Shown here: piece by piece, positions 44,503-53,854 of the stretch
Layout of the letters: each line of letters begins with the position of its first letter
Position numbering within the stretch: position 1 is the stretch's first letter
NCBI RefSeq assembly: GCF_004363555.1
Contig: NZ_SNZJ01000015.1
Location: forward strand, 1-64,000
DNA from: Halomonas ventosae
Lineage (GTDB): Bacteria > Pseudomonadota > Gammaproteobacteria > Pseudomonadales > Halomonadaceae
Length of the DNA stretch: 64,000 bases
Reading direction: 5' to 3'
The notes under the pieces: generated by a model
Seen by the model: the letters and a program-made list of their open reading frames with translations, nothing else
Databases searched by the model: none
Told to the model about the DNA's origin: nothing
Translations under genes and position numbers: made by a program

Positions 44503-45858
44503 TCAGCGCGAGCCGCGCAGTTCGCGGGCGGCCTGGTCATGTCGGGCCAGCAGGGCGTCGAGGTCGAGGTCCCGTGGCCGGCCATCGATCAGGCGCCAGT
44601 GCCCGGCGACCATCACCCGGTCGGCGCGGTGGGCCCCGCACAGCAGCAGGGCCGCGACCGGGTTCTCGGCACCCGAGAAGCGGGCCTCGTCCAGCCGGAA
44701 AAGCGCCAGGTCGGCCTGCTGGCCGGGTGCCAGCCCGCCGATGTCGGTGCGCCCCAGGCAGGCCGCCGAGCCGCGGGTGGCCCAGCGGATCACGTCGTCA
44801 TGGGTCACCCGGCTCGGCGAGTAGCGCAGCCGGCCCAGCAGCAGGGCCTGGCGCATCTCCTCGGCCAGGTTGGAGTGATCGTTGGAGGCCGAGCCGTCCA
44901 CCGCCAGGCCCACCGGGCAGCCGGCGGCCTCGAGCTCCAGGGTGCGGCACATGCCGGAGCCCAGCACCATGTTCGACGACGGACAGTGGGCGATGCCGGT
45001 ACCCGCCGCGCCGAGCCGCGCCACTTCGTCCTCGTCGAAGTGGATGCCATGGGCCAGCCAGGTGCGCGGGCCCAGCCAGCCGGTGGCCTCCAGGTAGTCC
45101 AGCGGGCGCATGCCGAAGAGGCGCTGGCAGTAGGCCGTCTCGTCCTCGGTCTCGGCCAGGTGGGTGTGCAGGCGCACGTCCTTCTCCTCGGCCAGGCGGG
45201 CACTCTCCTGCATCAGCTCGCGGCTCACCGAGAAGGGCGAGCAGGGCGCCAGGGCGATGGTGGTCATGGCGCCGTCGCCGCGCTGGTGGTGGGCGTCGAT
45301 GAGCCGGGCGCTCTCGTCGAGGATGGTGGTCTCGTCCTGCACCACGGACTGGGGCGGCAGGCCGCCGTCGTCGCGGCCCACGCTCATCGAGCCCCGGGTG
45401 AGGGCGGCCCGCACGCCGAGGCGGCGGGCGGTCTCCACCTGGACGTCGATGGCATTCTCCAGCGCGCCGGAGAAGACGTAGTGGTGGTCGGCCACGGTGG
45501 TGCAGCCGGACATCAGCAGCTCGACCATGGCGAGTTCGCTGGCGAGGGCGAGCTGGCGCTCGGTGAGATTGGCCCAGACGTCGTAGAGGGTCGTCAGCCA
45601 GGGGAAGAGTTCCTTGTTCAGGGCCGGCGAGTAGGCCCGGGTCAGAGTCTGGTAGAAGTGATGATGGGTATTCACCAGCCCGGGCAGCAGCACATGCGCC
45701 GAGGCGTCGAAGACCTCATCCACCGGTGTTGTCGGTGTGACGCCTGAAGGCATCGCCTCCACGATGCGTCCGTCCTGAATCACCACGCCGCCGGCGGCAC
45801 GCGCATCGCTGCAGGCACGGGGGGCCCGGATCCACAGGGTCGGGTTGGGCTGGGGCAT
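44503..45858 (-). CDS. 8-oxoguanine deaminase
   Basis: This amidohydrolase (451 residues) deaminates 8-oxoguanine to urate. Metal ligands are visible in VNTHHHFYQTLTRAY (HxH, about 62-64), the LHTHLAETEDE block, WLAHGIHFDEDE and the aspartate of VDGSASNDHSNL (about 320). NTHHHFYQTLTRA and the CPSSNMVLGSG stretch match the 8-oxoguanine deaminase group (Pseudomonas PA0142 type) rather than guanine or chlorohydrolase enzymes. GGGAGG precedes the chosen ATG; one eight codons upstream is possible. It heads a two-gene unit with the permease. Confidence 0.88.
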   Translation of the reverse strand: MPQPNPTLWIRAPRACSDARAAGGVVIQDGRIVEAMPSGVTPTTPVDEVFDASAHVLLPGLVNTHHHFYQTLTRAYSPALNKELFPWLTTLYDVWANLTERQLALASELAMVELLMSGCTTVADHHYVFSGALENAIDVQVETARRLGVRAALTRGSMSVGRDDGGLPPQSVVQDETTILDESARLIDAHHQRGDGAMTTIALAPCSPFSVSRELMQESARLAEEKDVRLHTHLAETEDETAYCQRLFGMRPLDYLEATGWLGPRTWLAHGIHFDEDEVARLGAAGTGIAHCPSSNMVLGSGMCRTLELEAAGCPVGLAVDGSASNDHSNLAEEMRQALLLGRLRYSPSRVTHDDVIRWATRGSAACLGRTDIGGLAPGQQADLALFRLDEARFSGAENPVAALLLCGAHRADRVMVAGHWRLIDGRPRDLDLDALLARHDQAARELRGSR

Positions 45859-45996
45859 GTTGTCCTCCCGGTGGGCCGTCAAGCGGCCGCTGAATGGACA
45901 AAGGGTTACCCAGGTCGCGCGCTGGGCCGGAGTCCTGGTTCAGGTACCTTCGACATGATGTGTGTACTCTAACTGTCATCCATTGACTGGCATGGA

Positions 45997-46006
45997 TTGT
46001 GTACAA
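45997..46006. promoter_or_regulatory. Dyad TTGTGTACAA, possible GntR-type operator
   Basis: TTGT-GT-ACAA in an AT-rich patch 139 bp upstream of the deaminase ATG resembles sites of FadR-type GntR regulators. No such regulator is encoded in the window, so this is only suggestive. Confidence 0.3.
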
Positions 46007-46152
46007 AATGGAAGGCGTTGGGTCAACTGTCAAGAGCGTGGTGCTCAACGCCCGTCGGCTCCCGGCATGCTGCTCGAGAGCGACCGGCAGGGGCGTGCCT
46101 GGGGACCGGGAGTGAGCCGGCTGGAAACCCTGCGGCATGGGTGCCGTTCACG

Positions 46153-46185
46153 AAAAGAGCCGCCGCGTCATCGACGCGACGGCTC
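46153..46185 (-). terminator. Rho-independent terminator of serA
   Basis: On the minus strand a 13-bp stem (GAGCCGTCGCGTC / GACGCGGCGGCTC, one G-U pair) with a 3-nt loop is followed by TTTT. It begins 24 bp after the serA stop. Confidence 0.88.
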
Positions 46186-46209
46186 CGGTCTGACGGGAGG
46201 CAACGGGGG

Positions 46210-47460
46210 TCAGTCGGCGTAGCTGCTCTCGGAGTAGAGTACCCGCACGCGCAGGGTGTGCTTCACCTGGCGCAGGGCTTCCAGGGCCCGCGAGCCGTAG
46301 GCCTTGTCCACGTCGATGACCACGTAGCCGATTCGCTCGTTGGTCTGCAGGTACTGGCCAAGGATGTTGATGTCGTTCTCGGAGAGCACGCGGTTGATCT
46401 CGGAGAGGACCCCGGGCACGTTGTCGTGGATGTGCAGCAGGCGGTGCTTGCCCGGGTGGGCCGGCAGGGCCACCTCGGGGAAGTTGACCGAGCTGACGGT
46501 GGTGCCGTTGTCGGAGTAGGTGACCAGCTTCTCGGAGACCTCGATACCGATGTTCTCCTGGGCTTCGAGGGTGGAGCCGCCGATGTGCGGGGTGAGGATG
46601 ACGTTGGCCAGGCCGCGCAGCGGGCTCTCGAACTCCTCCTCGTTGCCCTTGGGCTCCACCGGGAAGACGTCGATGGCGGCGCCGTTGAGGCGGCCGGCCT
46701 TCAGCGCCTCGGCCAGGGCCTCGATCACCACCACGCTGCCGCGCGAGGCGTTGATCAGGATGCTGCCCGGCTTCATCAGGGCGATCTCGGGCTCGCCGAT
46801 CATCCAGCGGGTGGAGGGCAGGTCCGGCACGTGCAGGCTGACCACGTCGGCACGGGCCAGCAGCTCCTCGAGGCTGGCCACCTGGCGGGCATTGCCCATC
46901 GCCAGCTTGGTCACCACGTCGTAGTAGATGACGTCGAAGCCCAGCGACTCGGCGAGCACCGAGAGCTGAGAGCCGATGCTGCCGTAGCCGATGATGCCCA
47001 GCGTCTTGCCGCGCGCCTCATGGGCATTCTTGGCCGACTTCAGCCAGCCGCCCTCGTGGGCGCGGGCGCTCTTCTCGGGGATGCCGCGCAGCAGCATGAT
47101 CGCCTCGGCCAGCACCAGTTCGGCCACCGAGCGGGTATTGGAGAAGGGGGCGTTGAAGACCGGAATGCCGCGTACCAGGGCGGCATCGAGGTCCACCTGG
47201 TTGGTCCCGATGCAGAAGCAGCCCACCGCCACCAGCTTCTCGGCCGCGTCGAAGACGCGCTCGTTGAGCTGGGTGCGCGAGCGGATGCCGATGAAGTGGA
47301 CGTCACGGATCTTCTCGATCAGTGTCGCCTCGTCCAGCGAGGTCGGCAGGTGCTCGATGTTGGTGTAACCGGCATTGAGTAGGTTGTCCACCGCGCTCTG
47401 GTGGACGCCCTCGAGCAGCAGGATCTTGATCTTGCTCTTGTCCAGGGACGTTTTGGCCAT
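46210..47460 (-). CDS. serA: D-3-phosphoglycerate dehydrogenase
   Basis: This NAD-dependent enzyme starts serine biosynthesis. The 416-residue protein has the substrate domain with FIGIRSRTQLNE, the nucleotide-binding GIIGYGSIGSQLSVLAESLG (about 160-180), the catalytic His in LTPHIGGSTLEAQENIG (about 295), and a C-terminal ACT domain (about 345-416, HIHDNVPGVLSEINRVL) that binds serine for feedback inhibition. The ATG at MAKTSLDK was chosen by family alignment. It is followed by a clear terminator. Confidence 0.96.
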   Translation of the reverse strand: MAKTSLDKSKIKILLLEGVHQSAVDNLLNAGYTNIEHLPTSLDEATLIEKIRDVHFIGIRSRTQLNERVFDAAEKLVAVGCFCIGTNQVDLDAALVRGIPVFNAPFSNTRSVAELVLAEAIMLLRGIPEKSARAHEGGWLKSAKNAHEARGKTLGIIGYGSIGSQLSVLAESLGFDVIYYDVVTKLAMGNARQVASLEELLARADVVSLHVPDLPSTRWMIGEPEIALMKPGSILINASRGSVVVIEALAEALKAGRLNGAAIDVFPVEPKGNEEEFESPLRGLANVILTPHIGGSTLEAQENIGIEVSEKLVTYSDNGTTVSSVNFPEVALPAHPGKHRLLHIHDNVPGVLSEINRVLSENDINILGQYLQTNERIGYVVIDVDKAYGSRALEALRQVKHTLRVRVLYSESSYAD

Positions 47461-47668
47461 GGTCGATTCAACCCCTTCGTCGGCGCGCGCCGCATGCATG
47501 TGTCATGAAGATGCTGAAGAGCCTGGGGCCCAAGGGCAGGCTCGAAACAGGGCCGATAGCTTACCACAGCCGGCATGAGCGAGGATGAAAATGCTGAGCG
47601 CCATGGATGAATGGCATGCAAGTTGCGCGGGGGCCGGCCGGGGCAGACGACCCCCCGGGGAGAGCGTG

Positions 47669-47674
47669 TATACT
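47669..47674 (+). promoter_or_regulatory. -10 box upstream of xseB
   Basis: TATACT in GCGTGTATACTGTCC would start transcription near 47681, two bases before an in-frame ATG at 47683. This supports the downstream xseB start at 47710. Confidence 0.45.
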
Positions 47675-47709
47675 GTCCGCCCATGAACCAGCCACCAGCG
47701 AGAGAGGCG

Positions 47710-47994
47710 ATGGCGGAACAGCACAGCCAAGGCAACGGCGCCGAGCCGGCACCGGCCGACTTCGCCGCCACCGTCGAGCGGCTCGAGCAGCTCGTCGAGC
47801 GACTGGAGTCCGGCGAGCTGTCGCTGGAGGGGTCGCTGTCCGCCTTCGAGCAGGGCGTGCGCCTGACCCGCGACGCCCAGCGTCGGCTCGACGAGGCGGA
47901 GCTGCGGGTGCGCACCCTGACCGAGGGCGAGGCCGGCGGCGTCGACCTGCAACCCTTCGATGCGCCCGCCGCGGAGGACGATGGTGAGCGCTGA
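47710..47994 (+). CDS. xseB: Exodeoxyribonuclease VII small subunit
   Basis: This 94-residue subunit works with XseA in single-strand DNA degradation. The coiled-coil core (FAATVERLEQLVERLESGELSLE... SAFEQGVRLTRDAQRRLDEAE) is the family signature. The start at 47710 has GAGAGG in place; an ATG at 47683 is too close to the predicted promoter. It overlaps ispA by 14 bp, the conserved xseB-ispA-dxs arrangement. Confidence 0.93.
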   Translation: MAEQHSQGNGAEPAPADFAATVERLEQLVERLESGELSLEGSLSAFEQGVRLTRDAQRRLDEAELRVRTLTEGEAGGVDLQPFDAPAAEDDGER

Positions 47995-48868
47995 TGCCCT
48001 GGCCGACCGGCTGGCCGCGGACCGGGCCCGGGTCGATGCCCGTCTCGAGGCCCTCTTCGCGGCGCGCTCGGCCCCCTCGCCGCGCCTCGAGGCGGCCATG
48101 CGCCACGGCCTGCTGGTGGGAGGCAAGCGGCTGAGGCCGGTGCTGGTCTATGCGGCCGGCCGCGCCCTGGGGGCGGCGGAGGACGATCTGGACGCCTCGG
48201 CCATGGCGCTGGAGCTGGTCCACGCCTATTCGCTGGTCCATGACGACCTGCCGGCCATGGACGACGACGACCTGCGCCGCGGCCAGCCCACGGTGCACCG
48301 GGCCTATGACGAGGCCACCGCGATCCTCGCCGGTGACGCCCTGCAGGCGCTGGCCTTCGAGGTGCTGGCGCGAACCGCTCATCCCCGGCTGCCGGCACTG
48401 GTCGCCGGCCTGGCCGGCGCCGCCGGGCGCGACGGCATGGTGGCCGGCCAGGCGCTGGACCTCGCCGCCGTCGGCGGGCATCCCGACGCGGCGGCCCTGG
48501 CGGCCATGCATGGCCACAAGACCGGTGCGCTGATCCGCGCCGCGGTGCGCCTCGGCGGCCTGGTCGCCGTGGACGAGGCCGACCCCCGGCTGGCCGCCCT
48601 GGATGCCTACGCCGACGCCATCGGCCTGGCCTTCCAGATCCACGACGACATCCTCGACGTGACCGGCGACACCGCCACCCTGGGCAAGACCTCCGGGGCC
48701 GACGCCGCCCGGGCCAAGCCCACCTACCCGAGCCTGCTGGGGCTCGAGGGTGCCCGTCGACGGGCCGACGAGCTGGTCGAGACGGCGGTGGCGGCCCTGG
48801 CGCCACTGGGCGAGGCCGCCAGCCCCCTGGCCGACCTGGCCCGCTACATGATCGAGCGTGACCATTGA
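47981..48868 (+). CDS. ispA: Farnesyl diphosphate synthase
   Basis: This prenyltransferase condenses IPP with DMAPP and GPP. The 295-residue protein has GGKRLRPVLVYAAG, the first Asp-rich motif VHDDLPAMDDDDLRRG (about 86-101) and the second IHDDILDVTGD (about 222-232). GGAGGACG precedes the ATG at 47981; a GTG follows directly. It lies in the xseB-ispA-dxs operon and its product feeds ubiquinone and peptidoglycan carrier synthesis. Confidence 0.95.
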   Translation: MVSADALADRLAADRARVDARLEALFAARSAPSPRLEAAMRHGLLVGGKRLRPVLVYAAGRALGAAEDDLDASAMALELVHAYSLVHDDLPAMDDDDLRRGQPTVHRAYDEATAILAGDALQALAFEVLARTAHPRLPALVAGLAGAAGRDGMVAGQALDLAAVGGHPDAAALAAMHGHKTGALIRAAVRLGGLVAVDEADPRLAALDAYADAIGLAFQIHDDILDVTGDTATLGKTSGADAARAKPTYPSLLGLEGARRRADELVETAVAALAPLGEAASPLADLARYMIERDH

Positions 48869-48883
48869 CACTACAGGGCCCTC

Positions 48884-50794
48884 ATGAAGCTGTTCGATGA
48901 CATCCCCGTCGAGCGTCCGGCCACGCCGCTGCTCGATACCCTGGATACCCCGGCCGCACTGCGCGCCATGAACGCCGGCCAGCTGGCCCAGGTGGCCGAC
49001 GAGCTGCGCGCCTACCTGCTCTACAGCGTGGGCGTCTCCGGCGGCCACTTCGGCGCCGGCCTGGGCGTGGTGGAGCTTACCGTGGCCCTGCACCAGGCGC
49101 TGGAGACCCCCTACGACCGCCTGGTCTGGGACGTGGGCCACCAGGCCTACCCCCACAAGATCCTCACCGGGCGTCGCGAGGCGATGACCGGCATCCGCCA
49201 GTACGGCGGCCTTGCCGCCTTCCCGCGGCGCGCCGAGTCGGAGTACGACACCTTCGGCGTGGGCCATTCGAGCACCTCGATCTCGGCGGCCCTGGGCATG
49301 GCCCTGGCCGCCCGCACCCGGGGCGAGCAGCGGCGGGTCTGCGCGGTGATCGGCGACGGCGCCCTGACCGCCGGGATGGCCTTCGAGGCCCTGGCCCATG
49401 CCGGCCATGTGGATGCCAACCTGCTGGTGGTGCTCAACGACAACGAGATGTCGATCTCCGAGAACGTCGGCGGCATGGCCAGCTACCTGGCGCGCATCCT
49501 CACCAGCAAGCCCTATACCAGCATGCGAGAGGGCGGCAAGCGGGTGCTTTCCCACCTGCCCGGGGCCCTGGAGCTGGCGCGGCGCACCGAGGAGCACATG
49601 AAGGGCATGATCAGCCCGGCCACGCTCTTCGAGGAGCTGGGCTTCAACTACATCGGGCCCATCGACGGCCATGACCTGCCGCTGCTGGTGCAGACGCTGC
49701 GCAACATGCGTGACCTGGAGGGGCCCCAGTTCCTCCACGTCAAGACCTGCAAGGGCAAGGGCTTCCTGCCCGCCGAGGCCGACCCCATCGGCTACCACGC
49801 CATCACCAAGCTGGAGAAGAACGGCGAGACGCCGCCGCCGCTCAAGCCGGCCAGCCCGTCGGCCAGCCGCAAGCAGAAGTACTGCCGCGTCTTCGGCGAC
49901 TGGCTGTGCGACATGGCGGCGGTGGACGAGCGGCTGGTCGGCATCACCCCGGCCATGCGCGAGGGCTCCGACCTGGTGCGCTTCTCGAAGGAGTACCCCG
50001 AGCGCTACTTCGACGTGGCCATCGCCGAGCAGCATGCGGTGACCCTGGCCGCGGGCCTGGCCTGCGAGGCCATGAAGCCGGTGGTGGCGATCTACTCCAC
50101 CTTTCTGCAACGTGGCTACGACCAGCTGATCCACGACGTGGCGGTGCAGGGGCTGGATGTCACCTTCGCCATCGATCGCGCCGGCCTGGTGGGCGAGGAC
50201 GGCCCCACCCACCACGGCAGCCTGGACCTCTCCTACCTGCGCTGCGTGCCGGGGCTGGTGGTGCTGGCCCCCGCCGACGAGGCCGAGTGCCGGGCGATGC
50301 TCAGCGCCGCCTACCACCACCCCGGTCCCGCGGCGGTGCGCTACCCGCGCGGCACCGGCCCGGGCGTCACCACGCCCGATCACCTCGAGCCGATCGAGAT
50401 CGGCCGTGCCGAGTGGCGGCGTCGTGGCAGCGGCGAGGCGACGCGGGTGGCCCTGCTGGCCTTCGGCAGCCTCAATGGCCCGGCGGCAGAGGTGGCCGAG
50501 CGCCTCGACGCCAGCCACCTCAACATGCGCTCGATCAAGCCGCTGGACCGTGACGCCGTGCTGGCCGCGGCCGATGAGCACGACCTGCTGGTGACCCTGG
50601 AGGAGAACGTGGTCGCCGGCGGGGCCGGCAGTGCGGTCAACGAGCTGCTGATGGCCGAGGGGGTGCAGGTGGAAGTGCTCAACCTCGGGCTGCCCGATGC
50701 CTTCGTCGAGCACGGCAAGCCCGCCGAACTGCTCGTCGAGTGCGGCCTGGACGCGGACGGCCTCGAGGCCTCGATCCGCACTCGGCTGCCCTGA
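48884..50794 (+). CDS. dxs: 1-deoxy-D-xylulose-5-phosphate synthase
   Basis: This TPP enzyme joins pyruvate and glyceraldehyde 3-phosphate in the first step of the MEP pathway. The 636-residue protein has [16 protein letters not shown], the TPP motif [14 protein letters not shown]...[14 protein letters not shown] (about 155-195), and a transketolase-like central domain with [14 protein letters not shown] and the [15 protein letters not shown] stretch. It follows ispA after 15 bp. Confidence 0.97.
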   Translation: MKLFDDIPVERPATPLLDTLDTPAALRAMNAGQLAQVADELRAYLLYSVGVSGGHFGAGLGVVELTVALHQALETPYDRLVWDVGHQAYPHKILTGRREAMTGIRQYGGLAAFPRRAESEYDTFGVGHSSTSISAALGMALAARTRGEQRRVCAVIGDGALTAGMAFEALAHAGHVDANLLVVLNDNEMSISENVGGMASYLARILTSKPYTSMREGGKRVLSHLPGALELARRTEEHMKGMISPATLFEELGFNYIGPIDGHDLPLLVQTLRNMRDLEGPQFLHVKTCKGKGFLPAEADPIGYHAITKLEKNGETPPPLKPASPSASRKQKYCRVFGDWLCDMAAVDERLVGITPAMREGSDLVRFSKEYPERYFDVAIAEQHAVTLAAGLACEAMKPVVAIYSTFLQRGYDQLIHDVAVQGLDVTFAIDRAGLVGEDGPTHHGSLDLSYLRCVPGLVVLAPADEAECRAMLSAAYHHPGPAAVRYPRGTGPGVTTPDHLEPIEIGRAEWRRRGSGEATRVALLAFGSLNGPAAEVAERLDASHLNMRSIKPLDRDAVLAAADEHDLLVTLEENVVAGGAGSAVNELLMAEGVQVEVLNLGLPDAFVEHGKPAELLVECGLDADGLEASIRTRLP

Positions 50795-50824
50795 CCCCCG
50801 TCATCTTTCGCTCACGAGGTTACG

Positions 50825-51583
50825 ATGCTGTTCCTGATACTGATCGGTGCCCTGCTGGGGCTGGCCATCGGCGGCCCCATCGGCCTGCTGGTGGGCGGCG
50901 CCCTGGGCTACTGGCTGGGTAGAGGCCTGCGCAAGCGCCTGCTGAACAAGCTGGTCGGCCTCCAGTCCCAGTTCCTGGAATCGACCTTCGCCGTCATGGG
51001 GTGCCTGTGCAAGGCCGATGGCCAGGTCTCCGAGGACGAACTGGAAGCCTCCCGCCGGCTGTGGGATCGGCTGCGGCTCAGCGAGGCCCAGCGCGCCCAG
51101 GCCCGCGCCGACTTTACCCGCGGCAAGGGCGACGACTTCGACCTGGACGCCGAGCTCGCCCGGGTTCGCCGCATCGCGGCACACCAGCCCGCGCTGCGTC
51201 AGGTCTTCCTGCAGGTGCAGTTGGCCGCGGTCGCCGCCGATGGCCAGCTGCACCCCGCCGAGCACGAGATGCTGATGCGGGTGGTGCGGGGCCTGGGGTG
51301 CAGCGAGGCCGAGATCGCCCAGGTCGAGGCCATGCTGCGCGGTGGCCCCCGAGGGGCGGGCGAAGAGGGCCCCTCGCTGGAGGATGCCTACCGGGTGCTG
51401 GGGGTCGACCAGGACGCCAGCGACGTCGAGATCAAGAAGGCCTACCGCCGCCTGATGAGCGAGAACCACCCCGACAAGCTCGCCGCCAAGGGCCTGCCCG
51501 AGAGCATGCGCGAGGTCGCCAAGGAGCGCACCAGCGAGATCGGCAGCGCCTACGAGCGCATCCGCAAGGCGCGCGCCGCCTGA
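50825..51583 (+). CDS. djlA: DjlA-type co-chaperone
   Basis: This type III membrane DnaJ has a glycine-rich N-terminal transmembrane segment (about 2-35), a central TerB-like helical domain (MGCLCKADGQVSEDELEASR; VAADGQLHPAEHEML) and a C-terminal J domain (about 185-250) with the HPD motif in MSENHPDKLAAKG. It would recruit DnaK at the inner membrane. The 252-residue length is close to the E. coli protein. CGAGG precedes the ATG. Confidence 0.93.
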   Translation: MLFLILIGALLGLAIGGPIGLLVGGALGYWLGRGLRKRLLNKLVGLQSQFLESTFAVMGCLCKADGQVSEDELEASRRLWDRLRLSEAQRAQARADFTRGKGDDFDLDAELARVRRIAAHQPALRQVFLQVQLAAVAADGQLHPAEHEMLMRVVRGLGCSEAEIAQVEAMLRGGPRGAGEEGPSLEDAYRVLGVDQDASDVEIKKAYRRLMSENHPDKLAAKGLPESMREVAKERTSEIGSAYERIRKARAA

Positions 51584-51707
51584 CATCGGCCGGGTGGCCG
51601 TGCTCGTGTCTCTGCCGTGCCGCCCGCCCGGCCGTCACCGCGCCTCGCCACCGGCCGCGCCCTGCGCTAGCGTAGCGGGACCGATGCACTGCCCACGGAG
51701 CCGCGCG

Positions 51708-52337
51708 ATGATCACCCTGTACAGCTTTCCCGCCTCCCGCTCGCTGCGGGTCGCCTGGACCCTGGAGGAGCTGGGGCTCGACTACGCCTGCCAGCACGTA
51801 AACCTGGCGGCCGGCGTGGGCCGGGAAGGCGCCCATCTCGCCCGCCATCCCGATGGCAAGGTGCCGGTGCTGGTGGATGGCGACCTGACGCTGTTCGAGT
51901 CGGCGGCGATCTGCCGCTACCTGGCGGAGCGCTATGGCGAGCCGGGTGGCCTGCTGCCGGCCTCCCTCGAGGATCGCGCCCGGGTCGACCAGTGGCTGTT
52001 CTTCACCACGGGCGAGCTGGAGCAGGCGCTCTGGACCCAGGCCAAGCACAAGTTCGCCCTGCCCCGGGAGCGGCGGGTGCCGGCGGTGCTCCCCACCGCG
52101 GCCTGGGAGTTCCAGCAGGCGCTGGAGGCGCTGGGGCGGCGCTTCGAGGGCGAGGGCTGGCTGGTGGGCGACCACTTCACTCTGGCGGATCTGCTGCTGG
52201 GGCATACCCTGAGCTGGGCGGTGCAGTTCAAGACCCGCCTGCCGGTGGCGCTGGAGGCCTACCGTCAGCGCTGCGCTTCCCGCCCGGCCCTGGCCAGGGC
52301 GGTGGCTCGCGAGCGTGCCGCGGCCGAGCCGGCGTGA
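51708..52337 (+). CDS. Glutathione S-transferase family protein
   Basis: This 209-residue protein has a thioredoxin-like N-terminal domain (MITLYSFPASRSLRVAWTLEEL; KVPVLVDGDLTLFESAAICRYL with the Glu-Ser GSH-binding pair near residue 64) and a helical C-terminal domain. The catalytic residue is likely the serine of ASRSLR. CGGAG lies upstream of the chosen ATG; the frame is open further upstream without similarity. Substrate unknown. It ends 7 bp from the convergent hemolysin-III-like gene. Confidence 0.87.
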   Translation: MITLYSFPASRSLRVAWTLEELGLDYACQHVNLAAGVGREGAHLARHPDGKVPVLVDGDLTLFESAAICRYLAERYGEPGGLLPASLEDRARVDQWLFFTTGELEQALWTQAKHKFALPRERRVPAVLPTAAWEFQQALEALGRRFEGEGWLVGDHFTLADLLLGHTLSWAVQFKTRLPVALEAYRQRCASRPALARAVARERAAAEPA

Positions 52338-52344
52338 GGCGCCC

Positions 52345-53016
52345 TCAGGCCGTGAAGGGCAGCACCGCGGTGTAGACCGCGAAGTAGTGGCAGGCGCTGC
52401 CGCCCATGACGAACAGGTGCCAGATCGCGTGATTGAAGGGGATGGCGCTGATGGCATAGAAGGCCACGCCCAGGGTGTAGGTGACGCCACCGGCGACCAG
52501 CAGGGCGAGGCCGGTATCGGAGAGGCGGGCCGCCAGCTCGTCGCCGGCGACGACGATCAGCCAGCCCATCACCAGGTAGATGGTGACCCGCAGCGCGGCG
52601 AAGCGGTGGGGCCAGGCCAGCTTGCAGGCGATGCCGGCCAGGGCCAGGGACCAGACGGTGGCGAACAGCGTCCAGCCCGTGGGGCCGCGCAGGTTGACCA
52701 GCAGGAAGGGCGTGTAGGTGCCGGCGATCAGCAGGTAGATCGCGCAGTGGTCGAGCGACTGGAACAGGCCCTTCAGGCGCGGGTGGCGGACCCCATGGTA
52801 GAGGGTGGAGGCGGTGTAGAGCAGCACCAGGCTGACGCCGTAGAAGCCGATGCCGACGAGCTTCCAGGGGTCGACCCGGGTGGCCAGGCTGGCCAGCACC
52901 AGCAGCACCACCACTCCGGCAAGGCTGAGCGCCGCGCCGATGCCATGGCTGATGCTGTGCAGCAGTTCCTCGAGGCCACTGAAGGGCGTCTCGTCGTCGC
53001 GGGCGGGGTGGGTCAT
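52345..53016 (-). CDS. Hemolysin III / PAQR-family membrane protein
   Basis: This 223-residue protein has seven predicted membrane helices and the family motifs HSISHGIGAALSLAG (about 20-34), STLYHG, the SLDHCAIYLLIAGTYTPF block and a C-terminal HAIWHLFVMGGSACHYF. The conserved His and Asp residues fit a zinc site. Bacterial YqfA-type members have been linked to membrane homeostasis; hemolysis is not implied. AGGAGG precedes the ATG. Confidence 0.9.
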   Translation of the reverse strand: MTHPARDDETPFSGLEELLHSISHGIGAALSLAGVVVLLVLASLATRVDPWKLVGIGFYGVSLVLLYTASTLYHGVRHPRLKGLFQSLDHCAIYLLIAGTYTPFLLVNLRGPTGWTLFATVWSLALAGIACKLAWPHRFAALRVTIYLVMGWLIVVAGDELAARLSDTGLALLVAGGVTYTLGVAFYAISAIPFNHAIWHLFVMGGSACHYFAVYTAVLPFTA

Positions 53017-53064
53017 CGGGGAGCCTCCTGCCGAGGAGCCAGCCCGATGCCGGGACCCGGTGGC

Positions 53065-53700
53065 TCAGGGCTTGCGTTCGATATCCACGTCGCTGGCCTG
53101 GGTGAAGTCGCCCAGCGCCATCATGTGGCCCAGCTTGCCGGCCTTGGTGGTGAGGTATTGCTCGTTGTGAGGGTTTAGACCGGTGGTCAGCGGGACGCGT
53201 TCCACGACCACCACGCCGGCCTGGGTCAGGGCGTCGACCTTGCGGGGGTTGTTGGTCATCAGGCGCAGCGCCTTGATCCCCAGGTGATCGAGCATCGGCA
53301 CGCAGAGGTCGTAGCGGCGCAGGTCGGCGGCGAAGCCCAGCTGTTCGTTGGCTTCCACGGTGTCGGCGCCGGCATCCTGGAGGTGATAGGCGCGGATCTT
53401 GTTGAGCAGGCCGATGCCGCGGCCTTCCTGCCGCAGGTAGAGCAGCACGCCCCGCCCCTCCTCGGCGATGCGCTTGAGCGCCTCCTGCAGCTGGAAGCCG
53501 CAATCGCAGCGCATGGAGAAGAGTGCATCGCCGGTCAGGCACTCGGAGTGGACCCGTCCCAGCACCGGTTCGCCATCGGCCACGTCGCCCAGTGTCAGGG
53601 CGATATGGTCCTTGCCGGTGGCATCGTCCTCGAAGCCATGCATGGTGAAGGTGGCCCAGGGGGTGGGCAGCCGGGAGGCGGCGATGAATCGAATCGTCAC
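53065..53700 (-). CDS. ribA: GTP cyclohydrolase II
   Basis: This zinc enzyme opens GTP in the first step of riboflavin synthesis. The 211-residue protein carries the three zinc cysteines in [18 protein letters not shown] (C54, C65, C67), [15 protein letters not shown] with catalytic arginine, and a C-terminal [12 protein letters not shown]. It uses a GTG start after CGAGGTACATC. No RFN riboswitch is visible in its leader. It is divergent from hemE. Confidence 0.96.
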   Translation of the reverse strand: MTIRFIAASRLPTPWATFTMHGFEDDATGKDHIALTLGDVADGEPVLGRVHSECLTGDALFSMRCDCGFQLQEALKRIAEEGRGVLLYLRQEGRGIGLLNKIRAYHLQDAGADTVEANEQLGFAADLRRYDLCVPMLDHLGIKALRLMTNNPRKVDALTQAGVVVVERVPLTTGLNPHNEQYLTTKAGKLGHMMALGDFTQASDVDIERKP

Positions 53701-53816
53701 GATGTACCTCGGTGGAAGACCACGGCGTTGCCGACGGGTGGAGGGCCATTCTATCAGGAAGGCCGGGCCGGCTCACCGTTGTGTCACGGGGCTCATCCCC
53801 GGGCCGTTCGATGGGG

Positions 53817-53822
53817 TACAAT
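53817..53822 (+). promoter_or_regulatory. -10 box upstream of hemE
   Basis: TACAAT lies 32 bp before the hemE ATG. No good -35 is found at standard spacing. Confidence 0.4.
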
Positions 53823-53854
53823 GATGCCCACATTTTCCGTGGACGAGCGCCCGC

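Larger units (their letters stand above)
45859..46209. other. 351-bp intergenic region upstream of 8-oxoguanine deaminase
   Basis: This is the longest stretch without a gene. It holds the leader of the deaminase gene, an AT-rich patch (45955-46010) with the dyad TTGTGTACAA, and the serA terminator at its right end. I see no convincing small gene; short frames here lack ribosome sites and run into the terminator. Confidence 0.7.

Noticed and set aside
45962..46222. An 86-codon frame in the gap before serA
   Set aside because: It runs through the serA terminator, has no ribosome site and has an unlikely Arg/Gly-rich composition.
47561..50713. A 1050-codon open frame opposite xseB, ispA and dxs
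   Set aside because: It is antisense to three conserved genes and has the biased composition of a codon-position shadow.
52345..53016. Virulence haemolysin
   Set aside because: The family name is historical; the PAQR-like seven-helix structure and context give no support for a toxin.
53701..53854. FMN riboswitch in front of ribA
   Set aside because: The leader is short and lacks the conserved RFN element segments.
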